Part shown: positions 1 through 7,684 of the stretch, piece after piece
Layout: each line of letters opens with the position of its first letter
Numbering within the stretch: the stretch's first letter is position 1
Origin: Pleurotus djamor
Taxonomy: Eukaryota; Basidiomycota; Agaricomycetes; Agaricales; Pleurotaceae
Direction of reading: 5' to 3'
Assembly (NCBI GenBank): GCA_029747585.1
Contig: JAPEVF010001121.1
Span: 1 to 13,633, forward strand
Length of the DNA: 13,633 nt
The notes under the pieces: generated by a model
The model's database searches: none
What the model saw: only the letters and a program-made list of their open reading frames with translations
What the model was told of the DNA's origin: nothing
Position numbers and translations under genes: made by a program

Positions 1-772
1 GATGGGGAGTAGGTGCAGGGCCGGTTGCCTCGGATGCGACGTTCTGAGCACATGCGGAAACAAGGGGAATTGGTTGTGGAACGAGCTCCTCGTCGGGAGG
101 ACATTGCTGGGGCGTTGGCTGAGGGAGAACGATGGGCCCGCTGACTGCGAGGTCGAGCTCCCCTCGCCAAGTACATGCTGTTGCGACGTCGGTTGGATGG
201 GGAGGACGGGGTCCACCGTGTCGGGATCGACAGCACTAACACCGTTTTCAGTTTGTGCGGAGCCAACTGGAACCATCTCTTCATCGGGACTATGTTGTTG
301 GGGCGTTGACTGAGGAGCAAGCTGAATGGGGTCGACTGCTTCAGATTGGTCGGCGCTAGGACCTTCAGGAGAAGTCGATTCACGATTCCGTTTACCTGTC
401 AGGATAAGGTTAGCGGAGATATGGATCAAGATCAATCTCAGACACGGACGTTTATTGGGCTTGGGCAAAGGGGATAGGGGCACGTTATGAGGCTTGAAGA
501 ACCTAAAGTGGGTCGATACCTTCTACGTGGTGTATCTGCGTCAACGTTCGACTACCGACCAACGGCCAAAATACCTTTCTGACTTCAGCGGTCAGTTCCC
601 AGTGCTCCTCCCATGCACGATACAAACGATCTCTCCAGGTTGCTCGTGAGGCGCTCCTCGGGGTTGTCTGCGCGAATTCCTCGTAGAAGGGCGCCAGGAA
701 GACTTCTTGCTCCCTAGTCCACTTAAAATCCGTACATACTTTGGCTCTTGGCTTGTTAGAGACTTTCGGCAT
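1..772 (-). CDS. Hypothetical basidiomycete protein, 5' part (3' end outside window)
   Basis: An ATG at 772..770 opens exon 1 (772..520), followed by a 124-nt GT-AG intron (519..396, with a CTAAC branch-like site near 412-416) and exon 2 (395..1), which stays open to the window edge. The junction is phase 1 and restores one frame: ...HHVEG then KRNRES.... Residues about 1-85 form a compact block rich in W, F and charge (KWTREQEVFLAPFYEEF, then ATWRDRLYRAWEEHW and VFWPLVG). It resembles N-terminal blocks of lineage-expanded agaricomycete proteins of unknown role. Exon 2 encodes about 130 residues of low-complexity S/P/Q/T-rich sequence, probably disordered. A CACGTG E-box lies at 838-843, 66 nt upstream of the start. 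No catalytic motif is visible and I assign no function. The long open plus-strand frame at 2-313 is its antisense shadow. Confidence 0.6.
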
Positions 773-1886
773 GATGGTTGAAGAGATAAGAGTCTAGGTG
801 TGACAAGAGTGACAAGGAACTCGTTGACACACGCGCCCACGTGAGAAATCACGCGACGACTCGACCGCAACATTGTGACTGTCTTTGTGTCTTTGTGTCT
901 TCGTGTCGACAACGTTAACCTCAAATCAATGTCCACAGATTCATTCCTCTTTACCATCACCTTGTACATATCGCTAACGGCGTCATATGAGAACTTCAGC
1001 ACTCATGGATCGCAGCAAGCTGCTGTTCTCAAAGCATTCCAAAGAGCAGGTGACTGGTTGTCCGGCAGCTGCTGGTGGCTAGAGTTACTGACTCAGACTG
1101 CGTCCCAGACGTCTCCCTGATAGCTATTACCATTGAGACTATGACTTGGAAACTCCCCGTCCGTACCCTGAGGAATTTGGTCGTGGACTTCGTACGCCTG
1201 TTTTAGTTCTGGGACATGCACATTGTATTGATGGAATATGGACCTCAGGATCAAAGAGCATGCGTCATCTCAGTCCCAACATGCTGTCATACCGGTTCTA
1301 ACATTGAAGTCAATCTCGCTTTCGCGAACAACAAGGACCTATACGCCCTTCTAGGTTTCATTGATCGCTACCAAAGGCGATCAACCCTTCAGTTTCCCGG
1401 AAAACAAACACTACTTAGAGCCTTAGCAAACCTCTTGGCCGTCGCCCTTGCGTCGATTTTGTTCATAAATTGCATTTATATCCTTAATTGGTTGTTACCG
1501 TTAGTATGAGTTGTACGTACTCATCATAACGTACCTGATCAGGTGTCCCTTTCTGACCTCGAGGTTGCAACCAGCCATACCAACTTTTCCAAACCCCACA
1601 TTACAACTCTCGTGTCTCCTTTACAAATATATGGATATGGACACATCATTTTTCGTCTGTAATTCCCGTCTCGCACCAGTTGAAGATCGACCAAGCCTTA
1701 CAGCCCCCAAATGGGTCGCAATTCCAGACCCTCGATATAACGGCACTATCGCGGTGACGGCATACAATCGAGTACCATTCACCAGTGCTCTTCACCGTGG
1801 CACCCGTCTCCCGACGCGTAGGGTTCGCAGAGTTCATGACAGAGTGCGTGGTGACCTGACTAATGTGACCAACCGCTTTCTTCCAG
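773..1886. other. Stretch without a confident gene
   Basis: Some 1.1 kb with no reading frame I can trust. Position 838-843 is a CACGTG E-box, and 877-907 is an imperfect TGTCTT/TGTGTC microsatellite. Open frames exist on both strands (minus 1002..592, plus 1216..1509, plus 1511..1924). They lack convincing starts, splice sites joining them, or a recognisable domain. A plus-strand frame from ATG 1141 is interrupted by TAG at about 1204 and then continues open to 1509, which could mark a decayed gene. Confidence 0.4.
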
Positions 1887-2073
1887 GTAGTCGCCACATC
1901 GATAATCTTCGAGCCCCTCAATAAAGGAGTATTCGAACTCACCACGGAGACCTACCACCGCCTCCTTGTCTTCGGGCAAGGATACGTCAAATTCAACCTG
2001 GTCGGTGGGCAAACTCAGAATCGTCTTCGTGGTTTGTTCGTTCATATACCAGAATGTGATGATTTTACTGAGT
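1887..2073 (+). other. Coding-like segment, strand unresolved
   Basis: After a good acceptor (TTCTTCCAG, 1878-1886) the plus strand reads FQ|VVATSIIFEPLNKG, then an even mix of residues up to a stop at 2071-2073. An upstream partner exon ending at 1843 would join in phase 0 through a 43-nt intron. The minus strand of the same stretch also reads well: VEFDVSLPEDKEAVV, followed by an acidic run. Third-position GC is similar on both strands by my rough count, so composition does not settle it. The stretch may be an exon on either strand, or a degraded gene. I recognise no family. Confidence 0.25.
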
Positions 2074-2358
2074 AACCGCGCCACAGTTCAGTCCTTGGAA
2101 TTCAGCGTCGATCGTGATGAAGTCTTCGTTGAAGTGTCCGAAGAGTAGCGGAGGTGTCCTAATGGCTGGTATTGTTGGGACTCCAAGTTCGATAGGCCGT
2201 GAGCTGATCGCAAGGTACCCCACGTTATTTCGGACACACACAAGTCCGGAGCCACAGTAATCAAGTGATCCTTTTGCTGGGCCTTGCTTTTGTAATGCAT
2301 ATTCGAGTCCGTAATATATCCAAGTCCATACAACAGACTCGATGTTGAACATGAACAT
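2065..2358 (-). CDS. Possible small protein or first exon, low confidence
   Basis: An ATG at 2358..2356 (MFMFNIESVVW) opens an uninterrupted frame of about 97 codons ending with a stop at 2067..2065. The C-terminal part (SRPIELGVPTIPAIRTPPLL, then FGHFNEDFITIDAEF) looks protein-like. A phase-0 splice using GTTACT as donor, with acceptor CCGACCAG near 2007, would extend it into an acidic segment (VEFDVSLPEDKEAVV). The start lies only 18 nt from element copy A (2376-2401), whose orientation matches other copies upstream of minus-strand genes. Against this, the plus strand here also has an open frame (2072-2263), the donor is weak and no family is recognised. Confidence 0.3.
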   Translation of the reverse strand: MFMFNIESVVWTWIYYGLEYALQKQGPAKGSLDYCGSGLVCVRNNVGYLAISSRPIELGVPTIPAIRTPPLLFGHFNEDFITIDAEFQGLNCGAVTQ

Positions 2359-2375
2359 TGATGGCGCCGACGCCT

Positions 2376-2401
2376 GCCGCCCAAAGCGGAACTGTGAGTC
2401 C
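2376..2401 (-). promoter_or_regulatory. 26-bp promoter-like element, copy A
   Basis: On the plus strand this reads GCCGCCCAAAGCGGAACTGT followed by GAGTCC. It aligns with copy B, 86 bp to the right, at all but a few positions. The TGAGTC/GACTCA core resembles a bZIP (AP-1/Gcn4-type) half site. By analogy with the copy at 7413-7440 it should face a minus-strand gene to its left. Confidence 0.4.
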
Positions 2402-2461
2402 ATATTGGGCGACAACAGTGATATGGTGACATCATTGATCAGCGCTCAGCAGGGGTTGAGC

Positions 2462-2487
2462 GCCGCCCAAAATGGAAGTGTGAGTCC
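2462..2487 (-). promoter_or_regulatory. 26-bp promoter-like element, copy B
   Basis: The core is CCCAAAATGGAAGTGTGAGT on the plus strand. It is a direct repeat of copy A and forms the left arm of the inverted repeat with 2540-2572. Downstream, TGACATCA-type sequence (about 2500-2508) also recurs near the copy at 7413-7440, so homology may extend past 26 bp. Confidence 0.45.
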
Positions 2488-2572
2488 AAAACGGGCTCAA
2501 TGACATCACTTCGATTGCGTCGGCGACGGGATGATCGCTGCCCGTTTCTGACTCACACTTCTATTTTGGGCG
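2464..2572. repeat. 33-bp inverted repeat with 43-nt spacer
   Basis: Arms 2464-2496 and 2540-2572 are reverse complements with 30 of 33 positions matching by eye. Each arm contains the recurring CCCAAAATGGAAGTG-type element, so the structure is two copies head to head. The 43-nt spacer carries GACATCACTTCGATTG and a GC-rich CGGCGACGGG stretch. It could be a bidirectional control element, an inverted duplication or a small hairpin element. I see no target-site duplication. Confidence 0.75.
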
Positions 2573-2723
2573 AAGTCGCGACTGGCTGGTTATACTTACT
2601 GAAGTTTCGGTATGATGTAGCAGTACTGTCGTTAATTCAATTAGCCAATCGATCTCTCGTTTAAAAGTAGTGTACGCTAAACATGCAAGGTAGACCGAAG
2701 AAATCTCAACCGCGAATGACTTG

Positions 2724-3199
2724 CTACATGTCAAAAACCAGCTGGTCTTTGTGCGGGACCTTGAACGGGGAGCCTTGGGAAATATGTTCCGTCAACCTTG
2801 AGGAACGCGCCGTTGTTAGCCTCTCTCTCAGACTAGATGAAGACAAACGAGGAAGGGCACATACATCCTCACGACGTAGTCGATCCGCTTCACGTCGCCA
2901 GCGCGCATGCTGACAAATTCGGCGGTTGTGCCTTTCCGCAAGACCACAACATCCCCCTTCCATCCCGACGCTGGCACTAATCGCTGCACCGCTCTATTCT
3001 CGATCAGCCGTTTATCGTTCTTCACAAAGAGGTGGTATCTCGTCTTGACGCCTGTCCGGTCTTTGATGGTGATGATGAAGTCGTGAGTGTAGTGCTGGGT
3101 GCTGCCCCCTCCGATGAACTCGTCATCGACTGCGATGGTGCGTCCCCACTCTTTGTTTTCTTGAATCGCAATGGCTCTAGTGTAGGCTTTGTGCTTCAT
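2724..3199 (-). CDS. Hypothetical 135-aa basidiomycete protein, two exons
   Basis: The ATG is at 3199..3197. Exon 1 (3199..2865) ends in phase 2, a 68-nt intron (2864..2797) has a GTATGT donor and GCTAAC branch site, and exon 2 (2796..2724) ends in TAG. Splicing joins ...DYVVR-M-LTEHISQG... in frame and gives 135 residues. Visible blocks are EWGRTIAVDDEFIGG (about residues 17-31), YHLFVKNDKRLIENRAV and WKGDVVVLRKG. They suggest a small beta-rich fold with no signal peptide, membrane segment or catalytic motif I can name. It resembles small orphan proteins common in Agaricomycetes; function unknown. It is divergent from the RING gene, with a shared 322-bp upstream region carrying an element at 3346-3367. 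Confidence 0.7.
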
Positions 3200-3345
3200 A
3201 CTTGCGACTCTTTACTCGGCGGAGGACGTCCTACATCAAAACACTCAGCTGCAATGACCCAAGCGATGCGAATACCCATTACCTGAGGCGACGCGTAGAA
3301 CTTTGTCAACGAACTCACCATGGCACTTGCACTCGAAGCGACTCG

Positions 3346-3367
3346 CTGAAAGAGTCACCCATTCTAT
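3346..3367 (+). promoter_or_regulatory. TGAAAGAGTCAC..CCATT element between divergent genes
   Basis: The plus strand reads CTGAAAGAGTCACCCATTCT. The reverse complement of 12725-12746 carries the same TGAAAGAGTCAC followed by a CCATT core. Here it points toward the RING gene 155 bp downstream, the same relative orientation as the copies at 7413-7440 and 12725-12746 have to their minus-strand genes. A C-rich tract (about 3455-3486) lies between it and the start codon. No experimental basis. Confidence 0.4.
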
Positions 3368-3521
3368 CTATGCAGCTTTCGGAGTGACCCTTCCTTGCAT
3401 GCATCGTGGCTTGCTTTGTCTTGTCGCGGGTACTTATAGCTTTGACCTTTGAGCCACCCGCTCACCCTCCACCCCCCACCCCCCAACACATACTCACCCA
3501 CTCGCTATACCTCTGCTTGCC

Positions 3522-4476
3522 ATGAACACCTCACCGTCGAACTTGGGGCCTCCATCCGCGCCAGATGCCCACAACAGCATCATCGGCCAGCTCCTGCCTG
3601 TTCTTCTTCGTGCAAATAAGGTAATGAGCTCCCTTTGTTTCTCTTCGTCTACATCCAACTCGTCCTCATTCGATACCAGGACTCGACCACTTTCATCACG
3701 GATGTCATCCAACAGCTAACCAGCATCTGCGCCGAGCACGACAAGTTTGTCAACGCTTGTCAAGCCAAAGATGATGCCCGTGCCACCGTCTGTCCTTTCT
3801 TTCAGTCGTTAATGGGCTTCGACTCAATGTTCTGCCCATTTAGGAGCTTTCACAGCTTGCGGCAATCGTTGCTCGCATCCAAGACGAATCTGTCAATGAG
3901 ACCTTGGCTCTCCGAGAGCGCATTCGACAGGTCGCCGCCTCCATCTCTCAGTTAGATCAGGTATGTTTCTCTAAGACTTCCTGCTCCGCCTCGCCCTCAT
4001 CGCAGTATTCAGGATAACGTACGCGTTGTCCAGGACATCGAAGACTTGCGTACGCCCTCCACGAGGACTGCGGACGCAGGATATATTCAACAAAAGGCAC
4101 AGGTATGTTCCGTCTTCTCGGATTATCCGTTTGTGTTCATCATCTTTCAGATTTTGCACTCACTTGTCACGAAGACTAGCTGCGCCGTCTGCAGAGATGC
4201 ATGCAATGCGCCGTTCATGTGAGTTCAATCCGCCCGTCCTATCCTTCTATCGACTGAGCAGTCTTCAGTACGGATTGTCAACACGTATTTTGTTCTGCCT
4301 GTATATTCACGTGGCTCCGAACCAATTCCACGTGTCCGGTTTGTCGTGGGGTGGTCGAGGTGAATAGGCTGACGGCTAGCCGAGGTTTCGCTGGTCTCCA
4401 CGAAATTTTGGGGCTCTTGTCTCTCCAACCAGGCTCGTCTACCTTTGCCCCAATCGAGATCGATGACCTGGACTAG
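3522..4476 (+). CDS. RING-finger (C3HC4) protein with coiled-coil N-terminus, putative E3 ubiquitin ligase
   Basis: The six-exon model is 3522-3620, 3680-3787, 3844-3960, 4013-4102, 4151-4218 and 4269-4476, giving 229 aa. Introns are 48-59 nt; the first four are phase 0 and the last is phase 2. Residues about 1-138 are mostly helical or coiled-coil (for example LSQLAAIVARIQDES, then LRERIRQVAASISQ). A canonical C3HC4 RING follows: C149-x2-C152-x11-C164-x-H166-x2-C169-x2-C172-x10-C183-x2-C186, with W176 in the usual place. Such RINGs bind two zinc ions and recruit a ubiquitin-charged E2, so E3 activity is inferred from the family; the substrate is unknown. The tail (to IEIDDLD) is short and acidic. 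The acceptor for exon 4 could instead be 4033, which removes 7 residues. The intron 2 donor GTCTGT is non-consensus. The last splice is firm, because only acceptor 4268 restores the RING. Confidence 0.88.
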
Positions 4477-4651
4477 TTCACCGCTTGTATACATGATGCG
4501 TAGGCTTCCTCCCTCTGGATTTCCATTACACTTAGTCTGTAACATCCTGGACCTTGCTTGCTGTTCTTTTCAATGATATATTTCCTGTCGTTCTACTTTC
4601 TGACAAGTGTTCGCCACCATTACGCACATTACACAAGCGTCTCCGTCTGGA

Positions 4652-5032
4652 ATGCCCAAAGTTGGTGTGACTGTCATCCCCTAGCTTTCCGACGCCATTG
4701 TAAACCTCGCAACGAAAAACGTGTTTGTGCCTCAGTTCGACGCGTTAGCGCCAGGAAACGACAGTGGTGATCTACCCGGTGAGTCAAGCAGCCGAGAAGG
4801 GGTTTTCACCTTTGTCAGAGAGTCGCATCCCGCGTGCGCGTGCTACCAATATGATAGAGCCCACTTAACAACTGTCCGCTCCTAGCTGAGGCGCTTTAAT
4901 CGCGAACTTCAATTTTTGACTGTGCAAGCGACGTGGGTTCGACTCCCAGGAATCTCGTGTTTCATCGACATCCCTTGCTGCAGCTTACCTGATGCCGTGC
5001 CGGGCTATGGCACTTCGGCTGCTTCCAGATAA
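4652..5032 (+). pseudogene. Broken three-exon gene of unknown family
   Basis: From ATG 4652 the frame reads MPKVGVTVIP, hits TAG at 4682-4684, and continues in the same frame with coding-like LSDAIVNLATKNVFVPQF through FDALAPGNDSGDLP to a GTGAGT donor (exon end 4778). A 107-nt intron ends CTCCTAG at 4885. Exon 2 (4886-4932) carries RFNRELQFLTVQA, but the phase-1 junction runs into TAA unless one extra base near 4893 is removed. A 51-nt intron (4933-4983) joins in phase 2 to LPDAVPGYGTSAASR and TAA at 5030-5032. One nonsense plus one frameshift suggest a recently inactivated copy, or sequence errors. Alternatively, CCCCTAG at 4684 may be a splice acceptor with an undetected first exon. I do not recognise the family. 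Confidence 0.45.
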
Positions 5033-5119
5033 GATAACGGTAGCGCCCAGAATGGACGGATGCGGCCATGCGCTTGAAGCTTGAGCTTAAGCGCCCGGTT
5101 AATCTTGACTACATCACCT

Positions 5120-6181
5120 ATGCAAAGGCGTCCCTTTGCTCAGGGCTTCAAGCGCAAGCGATCCGAAATGCCTTCCCCCGATAGTTGGTCGAGCGTGTCT
5201 CGTGAACTATATGATCGGATTCACCAGACCTTGATGACGACCCAACTACAATTAGCCACGACACAGGAACGCTGTGATGCCTTGACACTCGAAAATGATT
5301 CTCTTCGTCAACGTCTACGCTCACAGCCTGACGTAGGAAACGATCAATCTGTGCAGGAGGCTCGCCTCGCGATCCAAATACTCAATGCGAATTTTGCCAG
5401 TTCAATCAATCGCTGTGAAGAGAAGTTTCATCGGTTAGCGCAGGACAAGGAGGCCGAGCTGAAGGCTTTAAAAACGGAGAGACGACGCGAGTTGAGGGAC
5501 TTCAAGGCGACGAAGGAACGAGATATACGATCCATACAGTTAGCCATGGATGAACTGAAGGCACTCAAGGATCAGGAAATTCGAGAGTTAAGGGAGTCAA
5601 AGGCGAAGGCAGAGGAAGATTTCCGTATGGCGGAGGAAGACTTTCGGATTTATAGGATAGAAAAGGAGAGAGAATTCATCGCGTTGAATGAGGCCAACGG
5701 CAAGGAGATACAGAAATTGAAGGAGGAAATAGAAGTGAGTGAAAATATGATGACCCCCTCCCTACATATTGAATACCGTGACCGCAGTCGATTCGAAGTC
5801 GCTGTCAGCTCAATCACACGTATGGCCACGGTGGTTATGGATTAGCACAGGTAAGTTCTTTTATCTTTCGTTGCGCTGAGGATCCACCCTTCCCTACCTT
5901 TGATTAGATCCGCGAGACCATATCTGGGGAGACGGTGAAGCTCTCGGAAGTAGGCCCTTCTCATCGAATCGCCTCGTTGATTATCTCGTATTAATATCAT
6001 CATACCGCAGCTGAATACACGCCGAGGGATATCATTGCATTCCAGTAACCCAGCAGATGGGACGCTGAGTTCCACCAATTTCAGAAGCACGAAATCTACC
6101 GATTTTGTTTGCAATGAACCCGAGGAAGTGGATTTCATTCCTCTACCATCTGATTCTAGTGACTTGGGTGATTCGGACTGA
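5120..6181 (+). CDS. Coiled-coil protein with basic N-terminus, 296 aa
   Basis: Exons are 5120-5734, 5788-5850, 5908-5949 and 6011-6181; introns are 53, 57 and 61 nt, all phase 0. The start is the first ATG of the open frame (MQRRPFAQGFKRKRSEMP), and the KRKR cluster is a plausible nuclear localisation signal. Residues about 30-205 are a long, highly charged alpha-helical coiled coil in which K, E, R and L dominate (for example EEDFRMAEEDFRIYRIEKER). The later exons encode a G/H/Y-rich patch (NHTYGHGGYGLAQ) and a Ser/Asp-rich acidic tail ending SSDLGDSD. There is no enzymatic motif; a structural or scaffolding role in the nucleus is an inference. Exon 1 resembles exon 1 of the minus-strand gene at 9844-12571, including RL-x-QIL, EKF and a shared EEIE end at a phase-0 intron. 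A 17-bp direct repeat (CTCGGACGCCGTAG) follows the stop at 6184-6214. Confidence 0.78.
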
Positions 6182-6521
6182 TGCTCGGACGCCGTAGATA
6201 CTCGGACGCCGTAGCCATTCGCCTTAAGATAGTTTTCATCGCCTCTCATCCTCATCGCATGTTCTCGTCGTTCTAATGACTCGTAATTAGTCTGTACCTT
6301 GCATATCGAAGCAAACGTCGCAGCTTGTAATGATAATCCTCAACTCCACTCAACATAATTCACGCACGTTACGAAGTCGCTATGATTGTGGTGTGTTCGC
6401 TTGAACTCGTACGCTGGAAGTTATGTACTGGGTCATTGGTACATATGCATAAGGAAGGGATGAAAGGACCAGACATGGTGTCCGAATCCTGCGCCAGCAA
6501 CAAGAGCAGAACTATTAAGCA
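6182..6521. other. Convergent intergenic region
   Basis: Some 340 bp lie between the stops of two convergent genes. It holds a 17-bp direct repeat at 6184-6214 (unit CTCGGACGCCGTAGATA, second copy ending differently). I see nothing else I can support; it presumably contains both 3' UTRs. Confidence 0.5.
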
Positions 6522-7205
6522 TTAATCTAGGTCGTTGAATTCCCTCTGATACCTTTGAATCTGAGGTAACGTGATATGAGCCCACAGAAGGAGGAACAAA
6601 GGCGGGCCTTACGGTTTGGATGATTTGGAAGATAATAACAACAGAGACTAAGACCCAAGCCTGAGGTAGCATGAAATGAGCCCGAAAGAACAGGGAGGAA
6701 GGTAAGGCTTACGCTTTGGATGTTAAGGACGCGAGCGATAGCAACGGCGGGGATTAAGACCAAGAGGAATATCTTGAGAACAGGATGGCTGAAAGATGAA
6801 AGATGATGGTCGTGAAAGGCAGGAACTTGTCGGAAGTTGCCAAAATCGCAGAAGGCGTCGAAATCTGAGGTGCTTGTGAACTTGAAGGAGACCTCGACGT
6901 AAGACGAGACAGATCCTTTGAGATCCTCAACAAGGAACGAGCAGATGGAGGCGTCCTACCGACGATGTAAGGGGGAGTGAATTTTGAAAGGCGAGCAACG
7001 GGTGAGAGGGAAAATGACGAACCGAACTTTGAGAGACCTTCGTGCATTGACCAAACTTGAATGTAGTGTCCCAAGTATAGTCCTCGTAGAGGGGCCGAAT
7101 GGTAGCACCAACTAAAGACCTGTCATCAAGGTCGCCCGGATGGAAGAGGGGGGGACTGACTGCATTGATTTCCACCTTGCCAAGACACGTGAAGGGTAGA
7201 TTCAT
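6522..7205 (-). CDS. Hypothetical 170-aa protein with hydrophobic C-terminal segments
   Basis: The ATG is at 7205..7203. Exons are 7205..7023, 6955..6713, 6660..6613 and 6560..6522; introns are 67, 52 and 52 nt, all phase 0. The N-terminal part has the blocks DLDDRSLVGATIRPLYEDY and WDTTFKFGQ, then a beta-like region (SSYVEVSFKFTS). The C-terminus is strongly hydrophobic (LKIFLLVLIPAVAIARVL, then AWVLVSVVIIFQIIQ) and ends in a short polar tail, suggesting one or two membrane helices near the C-terminus. There is no signal peptide. Exon 3 with its intron is a tandem copy of the end of exon 2 with its intron. The first donor is uncertain: GTTCGT at 7022 or GTCTCT slightly upstream, both phase 0. 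Family unknown. The element at 7413-7440 lies about 210 bp upstream. Confidence 0.72.
6561..6766 (-). repeat. Tandem duplication of an exon-intron unit
   Basis: Two adjacent units, 6766..6661 and 6660..6561, each contain about 48-54 nt of hydrophobic-helix coding sequence plus a 52-nt intron. Both introns begin GTAAG and end with related 3' halves (GGGCTCATTTCATGCTACCT against GGGCTCATATCACGTTACCT). I count about 36 of 52 intron positions identical. The exon parts share GTCTTA at the start and ATCCAAA at the end. Confidence 0.8.
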
Positions 7206-7684
7206 GTTCAATGCCGTCGAAAATAAGCCCGTCTAAAACAACGGTGACGNAAAAAAAAGACATGAAAGTCCTGAGACGGCATGAGTGTGTGAGGGTACGT
7301 GAGTGCAAGAAGTAAGTGGCTCACTTCTCTATGCGGCTCGATACTTATTATCCTTGGGGTGCACAAAGCAAGCAACTGGATCGGAGTGGGAGGACGAAGT
7401 CTAGGTGGCTGAGCCCGCCCGAAATGGAAGGGTAGTCCGAATTAAGAAAACCAGCGATCCCTAAATAGTAATTGACATCAGCGAGGGCGACATTCCTTTG
7501 TTCTTCGGTGCATCATGCATCATGGTCCAGCGACCCTAATTTGACCCTGCCAACAGAAACTGCTGGTGTGCGTGAGGGAAACCCTCACCTTGCTTCAGCT
7601 AAGGCTTCGTGAATGCATGTCCCCAAACAACAACTTGGTCATAACCATAGTGTCGAAATTTGTACTCCTTCAAAAGAAAAGTTG
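7206..7684. other. Intergenic region upstream of the 170-aa gene
   Basis: Some 480 bp lie between the dioxygenase stop (7685) and the ATG at 7205, both genes on the minus strand. It holds an undetermined base at 7250 next to an A8 run and the element at 7413-7440. No gene is supported; the minus frame at 7308..7126 is the 5' leader read in another frame. Confidence 0.5.
7413..7440 (-). promoter_or_regulatory. Promoter-like element upstream of the 170-aa gene
   Basis: The plus strand reads GCCCGCCCGAAATGGAAGGG, then TAGTCCGA. It aligns with copy B at 2462-2487 across CGCCC-AAATGGAAG-AGTCC. A TGACATCAGCG-like sequence follows about 35 bp later (near 7474), paralleling TGACATCA downstream of copy B. 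It sits about 210 bp upstream of the minus-strand ATG at 7205. Confidence 0.45.

Noticed and set aside
2..313. Open plus-strand frame of 103 codons.
   Set aside because: It is antisense to the phase-consistent S/P/Q-rich exon 2 of the minus-strand gene and is Cys/Trp-rich in a way that suggests a shadow frame.
592..1002. Minus-strand frame of 136 codons with a protein-like start (LKFSYDAVSDMYKVMV).
   Set aside because: It begins with CTG and its second half overlaps the confident left-edge gene in another frame; no splice sites rescue it.
1216..1509. Plus-strand frame with a hydrophobic C-terminus.
   Set aside because: No family, no supporting splice sites, and the same frame is interrupted by TAG just upstream; at most a gene relic.
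1851..1886. Intron from GTGACC to TTCCAG joining FAEFMTECV to VVATSII.
   Set aside because: Only 36 nt, shorter than every other intron in the window, and the upstream exon would need an incompatible phase.
4225..4545. Minus-strand frame of 106 codons over the 3' end of the RING gene.
   Set aside because: The plus strand encodes an exact C3HC4 RING across the same bases, so this is a shadow.
4883..4946. tRNA-like gene: TAGCTGAGGCG fits an A box and GGTTCGACTCC is a perfect B box, 53 nt apart.
   Set aside because: No acceptor stem pairs with the sequence after the T arm, the T stem has a mismatch, and the same bases read as an exon plus a GTGGGT donor of the broken gene at 4652-5032.
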